64,000 nt of DNA from Ganoderma boninense (GCA_002900995.3 CM035305.1:124001-188000), one strand, 5' to 3'; shown: positions 35,101 to 45,636, counted from the first letter of the stretch. Notes: generated by a model from the sequence alone, not told the origin. Made by a program: numbers and translations.

Positions 35101-36234
35101 TCTTCCCGCCCCCGTTCCCGTGGCCGCGACGGCCCTCTTCTTCGGAGTCCGAGTCGCCCCGCCGCACCTTGCGCACCTTAGTGCCGCCCGCGCCCTGCAG
35201 GCCCGCCGCGATCGCGCCGATCTCGGTGCGCATGCCCGTCGCGACGACGACGCCCTGCGCGCGCCCCTTGGTGACCGTGCTCGACGCGTGCGCCATGTTC
35301 GCGCGGTCCCCCACCGGAATCGGAATCGGTGTCGGGGTCGTGGGCGCGGGCGCCGGGGAGTGCCCGTGCTCGCGTTCGTGCTCAGGGGACTCGGACGCGG
35401 ACTGGGAGGCGTGCTTGGGGACGGGGAGGGACTCGCCGGTGAGGAGGGCCTCGTCGACCTCGAGGTTCATCACGTCGAAGAGGCGGAGGTCGGCGGGGAC
35501 GACGTCGCCCGTCTTGAGGACGACGATGTCCCCCGGGACGAGCTGGGCGGAGGGGATGACGGCTTCGCGGGCGTCGCGCACGACGGCGGCGGAGGGCGAG
35601 GCGAGGGAGCGGAGCGAGTCCCTGGGGCAGAAATCAGTTCCCGGGACGAGATCGGAGAGGAGGGTTGGAGCAGGCTGAGCGGGGAGGCGTACATTGTCTG
35701 CTCGGCCGTGTACTGCTGCATGAAGCCCACGACGACGTTGAGGAGGATGACGCCTGCAGGGCAGAGCTGGACGCTTTAGGTTCTGCGTTTGAGGACGCGA
35801 GGAGGACATGGGAAACGCACCGGCGATGACGCCGCCCTCTATCCATGAACGGATCGCGAGCGACACGGCGAGGGCGATGATCATGACGAGCACCATGGCG
35901 TTCACTAGATAAGCATGGTCAGTCGTTGCACCTCCACGACGGTACGATGAACACACGGACCTATCTGCGATACCAGCACTCGCACCCAGCTGACTCCCTC
36001 GCCGCCCTCGAGCTCGTTCGGCCCATATCGCTGGAGGCGCTCAGCCGCTTGCGCATCGGTCAGGCCCGCTTCAATGTCGGCTTCGTACCGCAAGATGATT
36101 TGTTCGATACTGAGCTGATACGGCGGTGTGGAAGCATGGTCCGCGGTGACTTTTTCATCGTCCTGACAGCGCGACTGCTCGGCCAGTGTTGGGTCGAGAG
36201 AAACCGTGACTGTTCGTGAAGGGATCTTCGACAT
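32138..36234 (-). CDS. ENA1: ENA-type P-type ATPase (Na+/K+ efflux pump, type IID)
   Basis: Plasma-membrane pump that uses ATP to export Na+ (or K+) and gives salt and alkali tolerance. About a dozen exons on the minus strand; exon 1 is 36234-35961. In order: N-terminal cation-ATPase block ([33 protein letters not shown]), first membrane pairs, actuator TGES in [14 protein letters not shown], a long basic loop ([11 protein letters not shown]), phosphorylation site CSDKTGTL (about 34650), nucleotide-binding domain with [12 protein letters not shown] and [14 protein letters not shown], then [10 protein letters not shown], hinge [11 protein letters not shown] (assembled across an intron) and the family-specific run [55 protein letters not shown]. 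The end is basic ([10 protein letters not shown]). DDNFASI and the LLAGNV segment separate it from PMR1/SERCA pumps. No frame break was found. Confidence 0.88.
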
Positions 36235-37908
36235 GCCTTGTACGTTGTTGTCTGAGTGAATTCGAAAGGAGGGGCCCTCTATGGGGGAGCGGGTCGATAT
36301 GGCGAGGCGGATCTGGATCTCCTGCTCTTATAGGACCTGGAGGATGGAAAGCAGAGGCGGAGTCCCCGCTTGGCATACCACCTCACCCTGCGTGGATAAG
36401 GAATAGGGGACTTGGCCAGCCTCATGTGGGTTCTTGGACGTGGACGCAAAACCGTCTGCACAGATCTCCTGGGCCCGATCGAGAGGCTTGACTCCTGCTT
36501 GTGAGTGCGTTGTGGAGCTATCTTCCATCCATAGTGCGCACAAGTATATGCAAGCTTACCAAGCAAACGCAGAGTACTTGGCATCCGGCCGCCTTGACTT
36601 GGAACGAAACAAGTTGAAGATGCGCAGGTCGAATTTGCCTTGAAAAACGTGGAAGATGGTGCAGTAGGAACAAACTAATACTCCGCAACTCATAGGAAAA
36701 TGGCTTGTGACTCTAGCAGCGTTGAGGAGTGGCCCAGGAACCGTGAAGTCGAGGTGAGAATACTTGGAGCATTGCCCAGGTCCGCAGTTCGTCCGAATTT
36801 GAAAGCTCTCCTCGCAAGGAGCGTCCATGTGTCAGCGCGGACGGCCTTGGTAGATACTAGCGAGGATTTTTACTCTATCGGGCAACCAAGCCAGTTGGTT
36901 ATGATGAGCAGCTAAGGGTACAAGCGTGAGGTCCAGGAACTGCCAGGGGAGAAGACATCGGGAGCCAGCTGTGCCAGTAAGAATCAAGCAACGATGTCTA
37001 GGGAGAGTGCTGTGTTTACAGTCTGATGCAAAACGGATATTGCATTGCGATGGGAAGGCTGGCTTGCGAGCTGGCAAAGGCAACGAAGGCATTCACAAGG
37101 TAAGTATCGACGTGGTGCAAACAACGAATGGGCGCTAACGGGAGAGCCATGTCCTATGATGACTAAGCAGAATTATACGCTATTTGGCGAACTTAGGCAA
37201 GTTGAACCACCTCGGCTACCCTCAGCCGGGTTACATACATTGTCAATCACCTCGAAACTTGGGCTATTAGCCGACATGAGCAGCGTGGTGAGCATACCTC
37301 AATTCACCCAGCTCCTTCCTAAATATTTATTCGGACTCGGAGGCTAGTAGTAGTATTTCCATCATAGTGGTCGACCCTCGCACGCTCAAACGTGACTATG
37401 GCAGTGTAAGTACTTCATTACCGCAGCACAACTCAAAGCTGACCACGGGGTCCTGGGTACTTCCCTGGAAGGCAGATGAGATCGAACCTAACTGCCGCAT
37501 TTCAACCTCGTGAAGTGACACGGTCGCTCGACTCGGACGAACACCGATGGTCGCTGATCCACTTCACAAGAATCACAACCGGTCTCTTTCGGGTGTGATC
37601 TACTGCCTAGACCTTTCGAATCTAACCTCTAAATTCAGAGCCCTGACATTCCTCTCATGTTTCTCTATTCTGGATCGTCTGTTCCGCACAAGAGGCAGAG
37701 GGATCGTCGGATGTCACTGCACGAGGAAGTCGCATGGCATTACCGAAGCACATACCTCCGAAGTCCTGTCGTAATCAGGATGGATGTACGGAACATCACT
37801 CAGGGTTCTGAGCAGACAACCATATAGCTGTAGCCTCGTTGGCATATATAAAGTCGCCCACACTCGACCTTCTCACCTCACTTCATCAGCTGGGACGGTC
37901 TAGCAGTC
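36235..37908. other. Region without a recognised gene
   Basis: Short frames only. It includes the ENA promoter (minus side) and, from about 37800, the promoter of the second IFI6-like gene. Two short frames near 36556-36915 overlap on opposite strands and match nothing I know. Confidence 0.5.
37845..37852 (+). promoter_or_regulatory. TATA box of the IFI6-like gene
   Basis: TATATAAA 57 bp before the ATG at 37909, the usual spacing for a fungal TATA promoter with a short leader. Confidence 0.55.
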
Positions 37909-39170
37909 ATGGCTGTCGTTGGTGTGTAGTGATCACGCTCTCCCTGACACAATCATCTATTGACAACCTGGTGCACAGAAGCTAGTCAGTTTCTGCTGGA
38001 TGCTATGGCCTTCTTCGAAATCATCTGACTGTGCATTTGTTTTCTTCTACAGAAGACACGTCCTCAAAGGATCCTGTTACTAACAGGTCACTCAATGGCG
38101 ACCAAGACCATGGTGAGTTGGTTGTCTCCCCTTCGTTCATCGTCATCTCGCCATCTCACGTAAGTCCTCACGACGCAGCAAAGTCCCCTTCGCAGTCGGA
38201 CATCCCAGATGGTATGTGCCACCCATCAGTCCACTGGTATGAGTATCCCACAGCCTACCCACGCAAACCCCTCCACCTCGAATGCCTAGATCCGCCCCCT
38301 CCCTATACACCCCCAGCCTCGGGACAAGGCTCTGGAACTCCCATCACAATACCCCCTCCTCCGCCAACCTCAAGCGGACCTCCCAAGCGTCCACCTCGAT
38401 GCACCTGTCCCCGCGCCGCAGGCGCAGATCAACCCGGGGACGCCGCGACGAACACGGACCCTCCCGAGGGCACGGCGGGCACTGACTGGGGAACGAAGCT
38501 CAAGGGCGCCGCGCTCATCGCCGTCGCCGCGCCCACGCTCGCCGTCGCGGGTGCCGCCATCGCTCTTCCCGTGCTCGGCTTCGCCTCCACCGGGGTCGTC
38601 GGGGGTGAGTGCCAGTGGCCCCCACTCGAGTCGGACTGCCTGTTGAAAACAGGCCAGAGACACGAGCGACGACGAGCAGCGACAAGCGGCAGCGAGACGT
38701 GACGGACAACAACAACTTGGATTTTTGAGACGCGGAACAGCGTGGTACACAGCGTACGGAATAAGGTTTCAGCGTCTGTAGTTACTGTACAGTACCAAGT
38801 CTAGAGGCGCTGGCTTACTAGTTTCAACAATGCCTGCCGTGTCTTGTCTACGTACATACTAGGTTCGATCGCCGCCGCCGTCCAGTCTGTCGTGTACGGC
38901 GGCGCGACGGGCGGGCTTTTCTCCGTGATGCAGTCCGTGGGTGCGACCATCGTCGCCCCCAGCTTGATGAGCACGGTCACCGCGGGCGGCGCTGCGACGC
39001 TTGGGTTGAAGATGATCGCGGGCGGCGATCAGAGGCCCGAGGAGGGCGAAGGAGATGATGGAGATGATGATGATGGAGAGGATGGGGCGCAGGTACCCTG
39101 CTCCTGCGTTGCCTGTGTGTGCGACGCGAACTGCGAGTGCGCTTGTCGGAGGCAGCAGCGCGGGAAGTGA
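37909..39170 (+). CDS. IFI6/IFI27-like membrane protein with Pro-rich N-domain and Cys-rich tail
   Basis: Exons 37909-37921, 38053-38604 and 38863-39170 give 290 residues in frame; a six-base microexon at 37979-37984 would also keep the frame, so the very N-terminus is unsure. Residues ~5-150 are disordered and proline-rich, with PPPPYTPP (PPxY and poly-Pro). The membrane core follows: KGAALIAVAAPTLAVAGAAI, GFASTGVVGGSIAAAVQS, VVYGGATGGLFSVMQSVGAT, matching the IFI6/IFI27 (ISG12) family. The phase-1 intron before SIAA is at the same place as in the small paralogue at 9344. The tail is acidic (GEGDDGDDDDGEDGAQ) and ends in PCSCVACVCDANCECAC, a cysteine cluster that could bind metal or be lipidated. 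The combination suggests a membrane protein with a WW-binding arm and a redox- or metal-sensitive tail. Confidence 0.75.
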
Positions 39171-39796
39171 AGTCACGCGCGATGAGCCGATGAAGTCCTG
39201 CTTGCAATTGTACTTCCCGCTGTACCCTGTATGTACGCCGTTGACGTTGAACATGACCCTGCTGTAACAAAGTCCTCGAAATAGGTTGTACCCCGCATTC
39301 GGACTCAGCCCGGTTTCTTTCCAGCCATGTCGTTGTCCGATTATATACATATCACGAATAATATTACCATAACAAACCTTGAAGCTAACTACCACCATCA
39401 CGACGGGCAAGGGCGGATACCGCAGACCGCAATAGGTCTGTAAAATAACCGGGACTGGTCTCCTGCCGCAGACATATTCCGGAGATGAATTTTCAAAAGC
39501 GCTCATTAACAAAAGAACAATGCAACTTTGTCATCGGTAACAAGCGAGTAAGTATCGATTGTTATCGGTTCTATATGGGAGAGCGTACGTACAATGGGGA
39601 TTCCCAATTCCCAATTCCCAATTCCCATAGTTTTGGGAAGACGCGCCTGGACCCGGCAAGGCGGCACGTCACCGCCGCTCTCGGGGCCGAGAGTGGGACC
39701 GAGCGGCACGTCACAGCACGTCATCGCGGGCGCTAATTGAACGCCACTGGCCCCCACACCTCCATTCGCGTTCCGTCGTATCCTCTCTCGGCCAAC
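39171..39796. other. Intergenic region with ATTCCCA repeat
   Basis: No gene seen. It contains the ATTCCCA repeat at 39600-39627 and a pair of similar GCGGCACGTCAC segments near 39661-39715. Confidence 0.55.
39600..39627 (+). repeat. (ATTCCCA)n heptanucleotide repeat
   Basis: Four units of ATTCCCA just upstream of the KDZ-associated gene. Seven-base units, non-coding. Confidence 0.85.
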
Positions 39797-42118
39797 ATGT
39801 TCTCGTTTTCGCAGCTCCTCAGTCTCCTACAGGGAGAGCCAGGACTTGCGGACAACATAGACATCTCTACTGCTACTCGTTTTATCCGTCTGGCGACCAC
39901 GCTCAAGCCCGATATCCTTCATTCTCAGCTTCCTGCCTTTGATCCGAAGGACGTGCCCCGCGATCTCCCCGACAACATTGCCACATACCTCGCTGCCCAA
40001 CTGGGACTCAACATTGAAGACACCCAGGCTCTGTGGAGGGTTCTCGGAGTAGAAGTGTGGATGCGGGGAGTCGAGGTCCTACAGGAGGATCCGTGTCTTC
40101 AGGAACCAGAGACTGCGGACCCGCAGTTTGGTATGTTTTTCTTCCTTGCTTCAGCTGCAACCCGGTATCAATGTGTAGTAGCCCCATGTATGCTATATCC
40201 CCCCATGCAGCGATGCAGCAATATACATTGCGACCGATGGCAACTTCTCCGTCGCCGTAAGGAGCCTCCGACCAAGGTTACTCTGTTCACTCTCGACAAG
40301 GGAGTTTGCGATGCCCTCGCCGCAAACCTCTATTGCTACGGTACGTCCTGACCTTCACAGATGTTTTGAGCTCAAGATTGTAACATACTGCAAAGGGTGC
40401 AACACCAATTACTACCCGAACTACTATGTTCGGGCCCGATCCCAGGTGCGGACGTACTACCCCGGTATCCCTGAGGCCATCCAAGTTGCCGAGCACAAGT
40501 ACATTGACCGTCGGGTCCTCGAGCTGTTCAATTCCCTCACGCTCTTTGCATGGACCTCTGCCACGAATGCAGCACACATTTATCACCATTCCCTGTCCCA
40601 ACTCTGCGAGTCGCGGCGCTTGCTCCCGCAATACCAGCTCCGAGCTGAACACGTCTGGGACGGGTTCGTTATCCTTTCGTTATTGAAAGATTCTATCGCT
40701 CGCAAGTTCGTTCTTGAGGTCCCTCATAGTGGAGAGCAGAAGGATCGGTTTACAGCAGCGATGCGGGCTCGCAACGAGCACATCCGTCAATTTGGCCAGC
40801 CCGAGTTTTTACACTTCTGCACAAAGTGTGTCTGACGGTTTGACCGCGAGGATGGTTCGGCTGGTAGGTCGCTTGTGCAGGTTTAACCCGAATGCAGTCC
40901 GCTAACATACCTCCGAACAGGCTACATCGACGTGATTGTCACTGATGGGATTGAGATGGGCCGGCCATGCTGCACGGTTCGCCACTGTACAGAGGAGCTA
41001 CTCTCAACTCAGGACCGATACTGCCCATCCCACCATCATCTCGCTGCCCAGTGTGTCATTGACGGGTGTCTCGCGCCTTCGGCTCCTGGCTACAAGACTT
41101 GTGGCGATCCCGTCCACCGTGAAGTCGAGCATTGGAATGGACTGCATGGAAAAGCTATGTTCACATTGCGCCGCGCCCTCATCCGTTCAAATGTCAGCAA
41201 TCCAGACGACGCTATCCACCCATCATGCAGGCAAGAAGAACATCTTGAAGTCATGGTGCATGAGACGGCACCCTCAATAGGCCCCCCCTGCATTGAGGTT
41301 CACGCGACGCCGGTCGGCGATGACGTGAGCACCGAACCACGCCCGCCACGCCCGCCACCTCTTTCAGTCAACACGCCGCCCTCAACAGATCCTCCGAGCG
41401 CTCTCGCAGGAGCCGCAGTGCCGGCGACCTCACTTGTGGTGGACTCTATGGTCTCGACCAATCCTGCCCCTGCTCCCTGCCCTGACAGACCTGCAGCAAC
41501 ATCTCGTAGCCTGCGTGCAATGTTCGGGCGGCGGCGGACACACAACGAGCAGATCTTCATTCGTCCATGCGGTATCATTGTCAAGCGATCAACTTTCTAT
41601 GGTTCAGAGACGACTCCACAAGTACTGGTGGGTCTACGTTCGTGGAGAACAGAGTGAATGATTATCAAGGTCACTAACAAGATTTTATCTAGAGTCTCTT
41701 CCGTGAGACATACCCATTTCCCGAGTACGCGCCATCCTACCTCATCTATGACAACGGCTGTGGGCTGTATAAGCATTCCCAGGCGAGTGGCGAGACTTTG
41801 CACCAGGAGATCGGCCTTCCAGTGGACGTCTTCCATTGGAAATGCAAGCACAAGAAATCGGACGATGCATGTGCGATCCACTGCAACCCTTACAGCTATC
41901 CAGAGCTCCGCATCGACGATGAGGGCAATTGGTTTTTCAATACATTAATTGCCGAGCAGAATAACGTCTGGCTAGGAGGATATCGGGCTATCATCCGGGA
42001 GATGTCTGCTGTAAAGTACGATTTCTTCCTTGATCAGGTTATCAAAGAGAAGAACGAGTTGACGATGGCACGACTCGAGGCTCGGGACTGCCTTCCTGAT
42101 TATCGGCCCTCAATATAG
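39797..42118 (+). CDS. KDZ-transposase-associated CxC5/CxC6 protein
   Basis: Protein of the type that travels with Kyakuja-Dileera-Zisupton (KDZ) elements in basidiomycetes. Exons: 39797-40130, about 40179-40340, 40396-40827, 40921-41621, 41693-42118. The N-terminal helical domain begins MFSFSQLLSLLQGEPG. CxC5 cluster: QRCSNIHCDRW, KVTLFTLDKGV, then LYC-YGCNTNYYPNYYV across an intron. CxC6 cluster: GRPCCTVRHCTEELLSTQDR, YCPSHHH, CVIDGC, CGDPVHREVE. After a long Pro/Ser/Thr linker comes a transposase-derived part: SYLIYDNGCGLYKHSQ, VFHWKCKHKKSDDACAIHC and EQNNVWLGGYRAIIREM, which keep the DNGC and WKCKHK signatures seen in KDZ-type nucleases. A full KDZ catalytic domain is not present, so this is probably an accessory protein or a domesticated remnant. 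It is convergent with the gene at 42187-43308, with only 68 bp between stops. Confidence 0.82.
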
Positions 42119-42134
42119 TTGTACTTCTGTATGC

Positions 42135-42164
42135 GACATTGTCAAGAATAGGTTACAAATCTAA
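42135..42164 (+). repeat. Shared 3' flank motif, copy 1
   Basis: GACATTGTCAAGA, seven bases, then ACAAATCTAA. The same two blocks, eight bases apart, occur at 51158-51188. Each lies just past the stop codon of a minus-strand accessory gene (23 and 43 bp), so the copies may be terminal or 3'-processing sequences of related elements. Confidence 0.6.
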
Positions 42165-42186
42165 TATAATCCAGTCGAGGAAACAT

Positions 42187-43308
42187 CTAGGAGAAATGGC
42201 GAACATCCCCTGAGAAAGCCTTCATCAAATACTCCATCCCCTCAGAACGAGCCTTGGTGCGGTCGGTGAATATTGTATGGAGCCGCTTGTAAGCGCGGAT
42301 TGCCCAAAGGTCATGGTCGGTGATGGCGCAGTGTCGCAAATTGTGGGCTTGAAGGACAGTGATAATATCGAGGCCCCTCCAGGGGCCAAGGTACGGCTGG
42401 GGACGAGGAGTAGGCTTGGGAGGCTTCGTCTTCTGGCCGGTTTCGAAGAGGAGCTGGGCTTCTTCGGCATGCTTCTCATCAACCCGCCTAGCTTCGGGGC
42501 CCAGGAGTGGGAAGACATATTGTGGGAGGGAGAATGGAATGGGGCGCTCTGAATCGGAGGAGGGTAGCGGTTCGGCAGGTTCAAGAATGAGAAAGTCCTC
42601 ATTGTCGCTGGTTGTGAATGGAGGTGTGGACCGGAACCAAAGGTACCATGAAGAAAGAGGATGGGCTTCTACGGAAGGGTCTGCACATCCAGACTTTGCC
42701 CATATTGATGAGATGAACAGGTCTTGAACGGATGGCTGGGGCCGAACATAGGGTGGGGGATAAGCATTCCCTGGCCCGAGCCCTGTTGGGTAGTTGATCA
42801 GCTCGGCCTCGCGTTGTGCAAGCGTGTGTTCTCGGCGTGCCAATATGGATTCTAGATCCTCGATCCGCCGTTGGAGGCGGAGGTTATCCAGCTGGATAGC
42901 TTGAGGTATGGGCAAGGGGACAGGCAGCTCAGGTGCGACAGGTTGAGGTGGCTCACGCGCGACGGCCTGCAGCGGCTCGCACACCACGGCCTGTGGAGGC
43001 TCGCGCGCGACTGCCTGAAGGGGTTCGCGCACGACGGCCTGCGGCGGCTCGCACACCACGGCCTGTGGAGGCTCGCGCGCGACGGGCTGAAGGGGTTCGC
43101 GTGCCACGGCCTGCGGCGGCTCGAGGGGAACCACGGGCAAGTTGCCTGGGCATGTTGGCTGGTTAGGGAGAGGAAGGCTGAGGGGAGTACCACAACAAGG
43201 ATGGTCCTGTCGTGACCGCTCAGCACCTGTTGAAAGTTGACATATTGGTAACCTTACTGGTGTGCCTAGAGGAACCATGGTTGAGATAATGCTGGGCGTA
43301 GAATACAA
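42187..43308 (-). CDS. Proline-repeat protein of the KDZ-associated cassette
   Basis: Single exon of 373 residues; function unknown. Residues ~55-125 are tandem 8-residue units of the type REPPQAVA / CEPPQAVV (42942-43125), with higher-order periods. Next is a coiled coil (LDNLRLQRRIEDLESILARR), then an acidic Pro-rich middle and a folded C-terminal part (GLDIITVLQAHNLRHCAITD, LWAIRAYKRLHTIFTDRTK). It converges on the CxC5/CxC6 gene. I know no named family, but the layout (repeat linker, coiled coil, compact end) is common in accessory proteins encoded by mushroom mobile elements. A TATATATG box lies upstream near 43375. Confidence 0.6.
   Translation of the reverse strand: MYSTPSIISTMVPLGTPVRLPICQLSTGAERSRQDHPCCGTPLSLPLPNQPTCPGNLPVVPLEPPQAVAREPLQPVAREPPQAVVCEPPQAVVREPLQAVAREPPQAVVCEPLQAVAREPPQPVAPELPVPLPIPQAIQLDNLRLQRRIEDLESILARREHTLAQREAELINYPTGLGPGNAYPPPYVRPQPSVQDLFISSIWAKSGCADPSVEAHPLSSWYLWFRSTPPFTTSDNEDFLILEPAEPLPSSDSERPIPFSLPQYVFPLLGPEARRVDEKHAEEAQLLFETGQKTKPPKPTPRPQPYLGPWRGLDIITVLQAHNLRHCAITDHDLWAIRAYKRLHTIFTDRTKARSEGMEYLMKAFSGDVRHFS
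42942..43125 (-). repeat. In-frame 24-bp tandem repeat
   Basis: About eight near-identical 24-bp units encoding Glu-Pro-Pro/Leu-Gln-Ala-Val octapeptides. Neighbouring units alternate Arg and Cys, giving a longer period as well. Confidence 0.8.
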
Positions 43309-44000
43309 GAGGTGGTGTAGAAGCTGAGGATCCTGACGGGTGTGGATTGGCGGACAACAACTGTTTGGGCAGGCTTATATATGTCGCCCGTCCACATCTG
43401 CACTGTCACACATGTGCAGTGCGATCCCTGTGCGCGGCCTGCGCCCTTGCCCCTTCGAACAAGTGAGTTGTCAATTTCTCCTCCTTCCCATTGACCTCTG
43501 ATCATTCCAGTCATAATCAATGCGGGTATGATCGCCCAAGAACAAACCACCACTTGCGGCCGCCAAAGACTTACAGAAGATCAGGCATGGCATCGGCGAG
43601 ATTTGAGCAACCATCAATTATAGGTTGGCAACAAGACACATTGAACGCCAAACTCAGGCGGCCGCCAAAGAGGAAGCCCTGATCAAGCGGCCGCCAAAGA
43701 GGAACCTGTTTCACGGCCGCCAAAGAGGAACCTGTGAACAGCCGTCGAAGAGGAACCTGGGTAGGGCCGCCAAAGAGAGGCCCGGACGATCAGCTGCCTA
43801 GTGTTCACCACCAATTGGTCACAATGGGAAGCAGCTGCCAGAGGGAGTGTTTGCGATCACATTGTCGCTGAAGATAGTCTGGGTGCATTGCAAGTAATCT
43901 AAGTACAACATTAACGAACTATCTCCCTCTGCACTCGAGGACGGTTCCTTCGTCTGGGTGCTGTCCTGTCCAGTGAGCAGATGTTGATGATGTCAGTGTG
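43309..44000. other. Intergenic region with GGCCGCCAAAG repeat array
   Basis: No gene recognised. It contains the repeat array at 43658-43790 and one isolated unit near 43557. Confidence 0.55.
43658..43790 (+). repeat. GGCCGCCAAAGAGGAACCTG tandem array
   Basis: Five units with the core GGCCGCCAAAGAGG, spaced 24-29 bp, each containing or nearly containing a NotI-like site; one unit is mutated to GCCGTCGAAGAGG. A further lone unit is at 43557. The regular spacing and conserved core with variable tails look more like a set of protein-binding sites than slippage. Confidence 0.7.
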
Positions 44001-44189
44001 GGTGAGAGCGCGGAAACGCCGAAGAGTCTGCGCAGGGTCGCGAGGATCTCCACGCAAGATGGAAGGTCACGATCATCCTCCTCAGTTGCCAGCGAGCCAT
44101 AGCCTCCCCTCCGAAAATGAAAGTCTCGTCCCCATCCCCATCCCCGCCAAAGTCGGACACGGATACGACCCACCGACGTCGGAGTTCAC

Positions 44190-44451
44190 CTCGAGCAGCT
44201 TCTCGTCCGTCAGGCGACAGGATCGAGAGGCGCAGGAGGTTGAGGGACTCGTTCTTCTTCCGGATCACGTTCGCCGCGTATCCGTGCGCCATCGTTGTGG
44301 CCTTGTTGCAGTGCCTGTGTTGTGGTGAGCGTGATCTAGGGAAGTGCACGTGGGATAGGACATGGGGTCTTACCTTCGTCAGCTTCCCCTTCTCAGCACC
44401 CTCATCTTTCTGGGCCTTCTTCGCCTGGCAGCTCAGCGACTTGGCGGTGAA
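44190..44451 (-). pseudogene. DID2: Did2/CHMP1 (ESCRT-III, Vps46) gene fragment
   Basis: Decayed internal part of the ESCRT-III subunit Did2/CHMP1. Two exons remain with good splice sites. 44451-44375 reads FTAKSLSCQAKKAQKDEGAE then KGKLTK. From 44314 it reads ALQQGHNDGARI and then, one frameshift later, YAANVIRKKNESLNLLRLS. These are family blocks in the right order and with the usual intron between KLxK and ALQQG. After LLRLS the similarity breaks down. The start of the gene (usual MSNLEKTLFQLK) is replaced by unrelated sequence in which only a Leu-Lys donor context is left. A two-base loss between ARI and YAA disrupts the frame, so it cannot make Did2. The functional locus must be elsewhere. 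Confidence 0.72.
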
Positions 44452-44559
44452 CTGTGGGGAGGAGCTCTGGGTAAGTCGTCATGGTTTTAATCAAGGGTAA
44501 TTTGGGACGGACCTTCAGTTGGGACCGCGGCGGCACACAGAGCGACGTGGAGAAAGACG

Positions 44560-44735
44560 AACAGACCTAATCGCCAAGGTGACGATGAAGTCAAGGAGGA
44601 CTCGTTTCTGCCCGAACACGGACGCGAGGTTGCCGATGAAGGGAAGGACACTGGTAGATGCGATGGCGTACGCGCCGGTGCCGTGCAGCTCGCCCACTAT
44701 CGTCGGAAATGCAATCGCAATGGCAGCCTGCAGTT
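44560..44735 (-). pseudogene. Major facilitator (MFS) transporter fragment
   Basis: One exon-sized piece reading AIAFPTIVGELHGTGAYAI then ASTSVLPFIGNLASVFGQKR. This matches membrane helices 1-3 of fungal drug:H+ antiporter type MFS proteins, with a short deletion where WVGSAY usually lies. The acceptor CTGCAG precedes it. No upstream Met or downstream helices are present; the frame runs on into unrelated sequence that meets the Did2 fragment. The same strand as its fragment neighbours suggests they arrived together. Confidence 0.65.
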
Positions 44736-44801
44736 GTGGCGCCGCGTCAGGAGGAGCGTCCCAGAGAGAACGCAGAAGCGAAAATAGAAAGAGTCGGAGA
44801 C

Positions 44802-45000
44802 GTGTGCCGCAGGTCCTGGAAACCAATGTTTCGAGGCCAAACGGCCCGTCCGATGACGGCACATCGAAGGAGAGAAGGTGTGCCGCGGGCCCTCGAAACC
44901 GACGTCTCGAGGCCAAACGGCCCGTCCGATGACGGCACCTCGAAGGAAAGGAAGTGTGCCGCGGGTCCTCAAAACCGACGTCTCGAGGCCAAACGGCCCG
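44802..45000 (+). repeat. Minisatellite array 1 (76-bp unit)
   Basis: Units start at 44802, 44878 and 44954 (the last truncated). Each begins GTGTGCCGC, contains GAGGCCAAACGGCCCGTCCG and ends CGAAGGA-rich. It is the same family as array 2 at 46850-47213. It separates the Ser-rich fragment from the MFS fragment. Confidence 0.85.
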
Positions 45001-45564
45001 CGCCCGCCAGCATCGGCGGGTGCACGAACGACGGCGACCCGTCCGCAGCCCCGCCCCCCGGGGGCATCACCGGCGGGTGCCACGGGCCCCCACGGAGCAT
45101 GTTGAACGAGCCCGACGAGTAGGGCGTGTACGGGAAGTTGACGGAGGAGCGCTGCGAGTGCGACGCGGACGAGGACGATGCGGACGAGGACGACGCGGAC
45201 GTGAACGAGTCCGCGTACGAGCTGAACGAGATGGCCGATGACGGCAGCTCAGACGCCGAGTCGTTGCTCGTACGGCGGCGCTGGCTCTCGGACACCGAGT
45301 CCGCGTCCGACGTGTCGCCCAATGAGAACGGCAGCGCGTCGCTCGGGATGCTGTACGAGTGCGAGATGTAGTCGGGGTGGTACGGCCCCGGAAAGTACGA
45401 GGTCTGGCTGTACAGCTGGTGGTGCCCGTAGTGCAGCTCCGCGGACCCGAGCGCGCCCATGAGCTCCGACTGGAGCAACCCGCGATAGTCCATGTTGATG
45501 TCGGCGCTGCTCGCGCTGCTGACCTCGCCGCCGCCAGATAGGAGACTGCGCTCGAGGTTCGTGT
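44969..45564 (-). pseudogene. Ser-rich C-terminal part of a possible transcription factor
   Basis: One open exon after a TTTCCCAG acceptor, beginning DTNLERSLLSGGGEV, then MDYRGLLQSELMGALGSAEL, a Tyr/Pro-rich stretch, a long Ser run (SASSSSASSSSASHSQRSS) and PPVMPPGGG. The last residues are encoded by minisatellite array 1, so the natural C-terminus is replaced. No DNA-binding domain is in this piece, but half a GATA-type finger lies on the same strand at about 46660-46690, with the DUF7330 gene in between. They may be two parts of one interrupted GATA factor; this is inference. Confidence 0.45.
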
Positions 45565-45636
45565 CTGGGAAAGAGAGGCGTGTTCCGTTTTCCGAGTTCC
45601 GGGTTTAGTTTTGGGAGGCGCTCGGCACCCGGTCGG

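Noticed and set aside
39797..42118. An autonomous KDZ transposase
   Set aside because: CxC5 and CxC6 clusters and a short nuclease-like remnant are present, but the full KDZ catalytic domain is missing.
43658..43790. CRISPR array
   Set aside because: Eukaryotic context, repeats of ~14-20 bp with very short, similar spacers and no cas genes.
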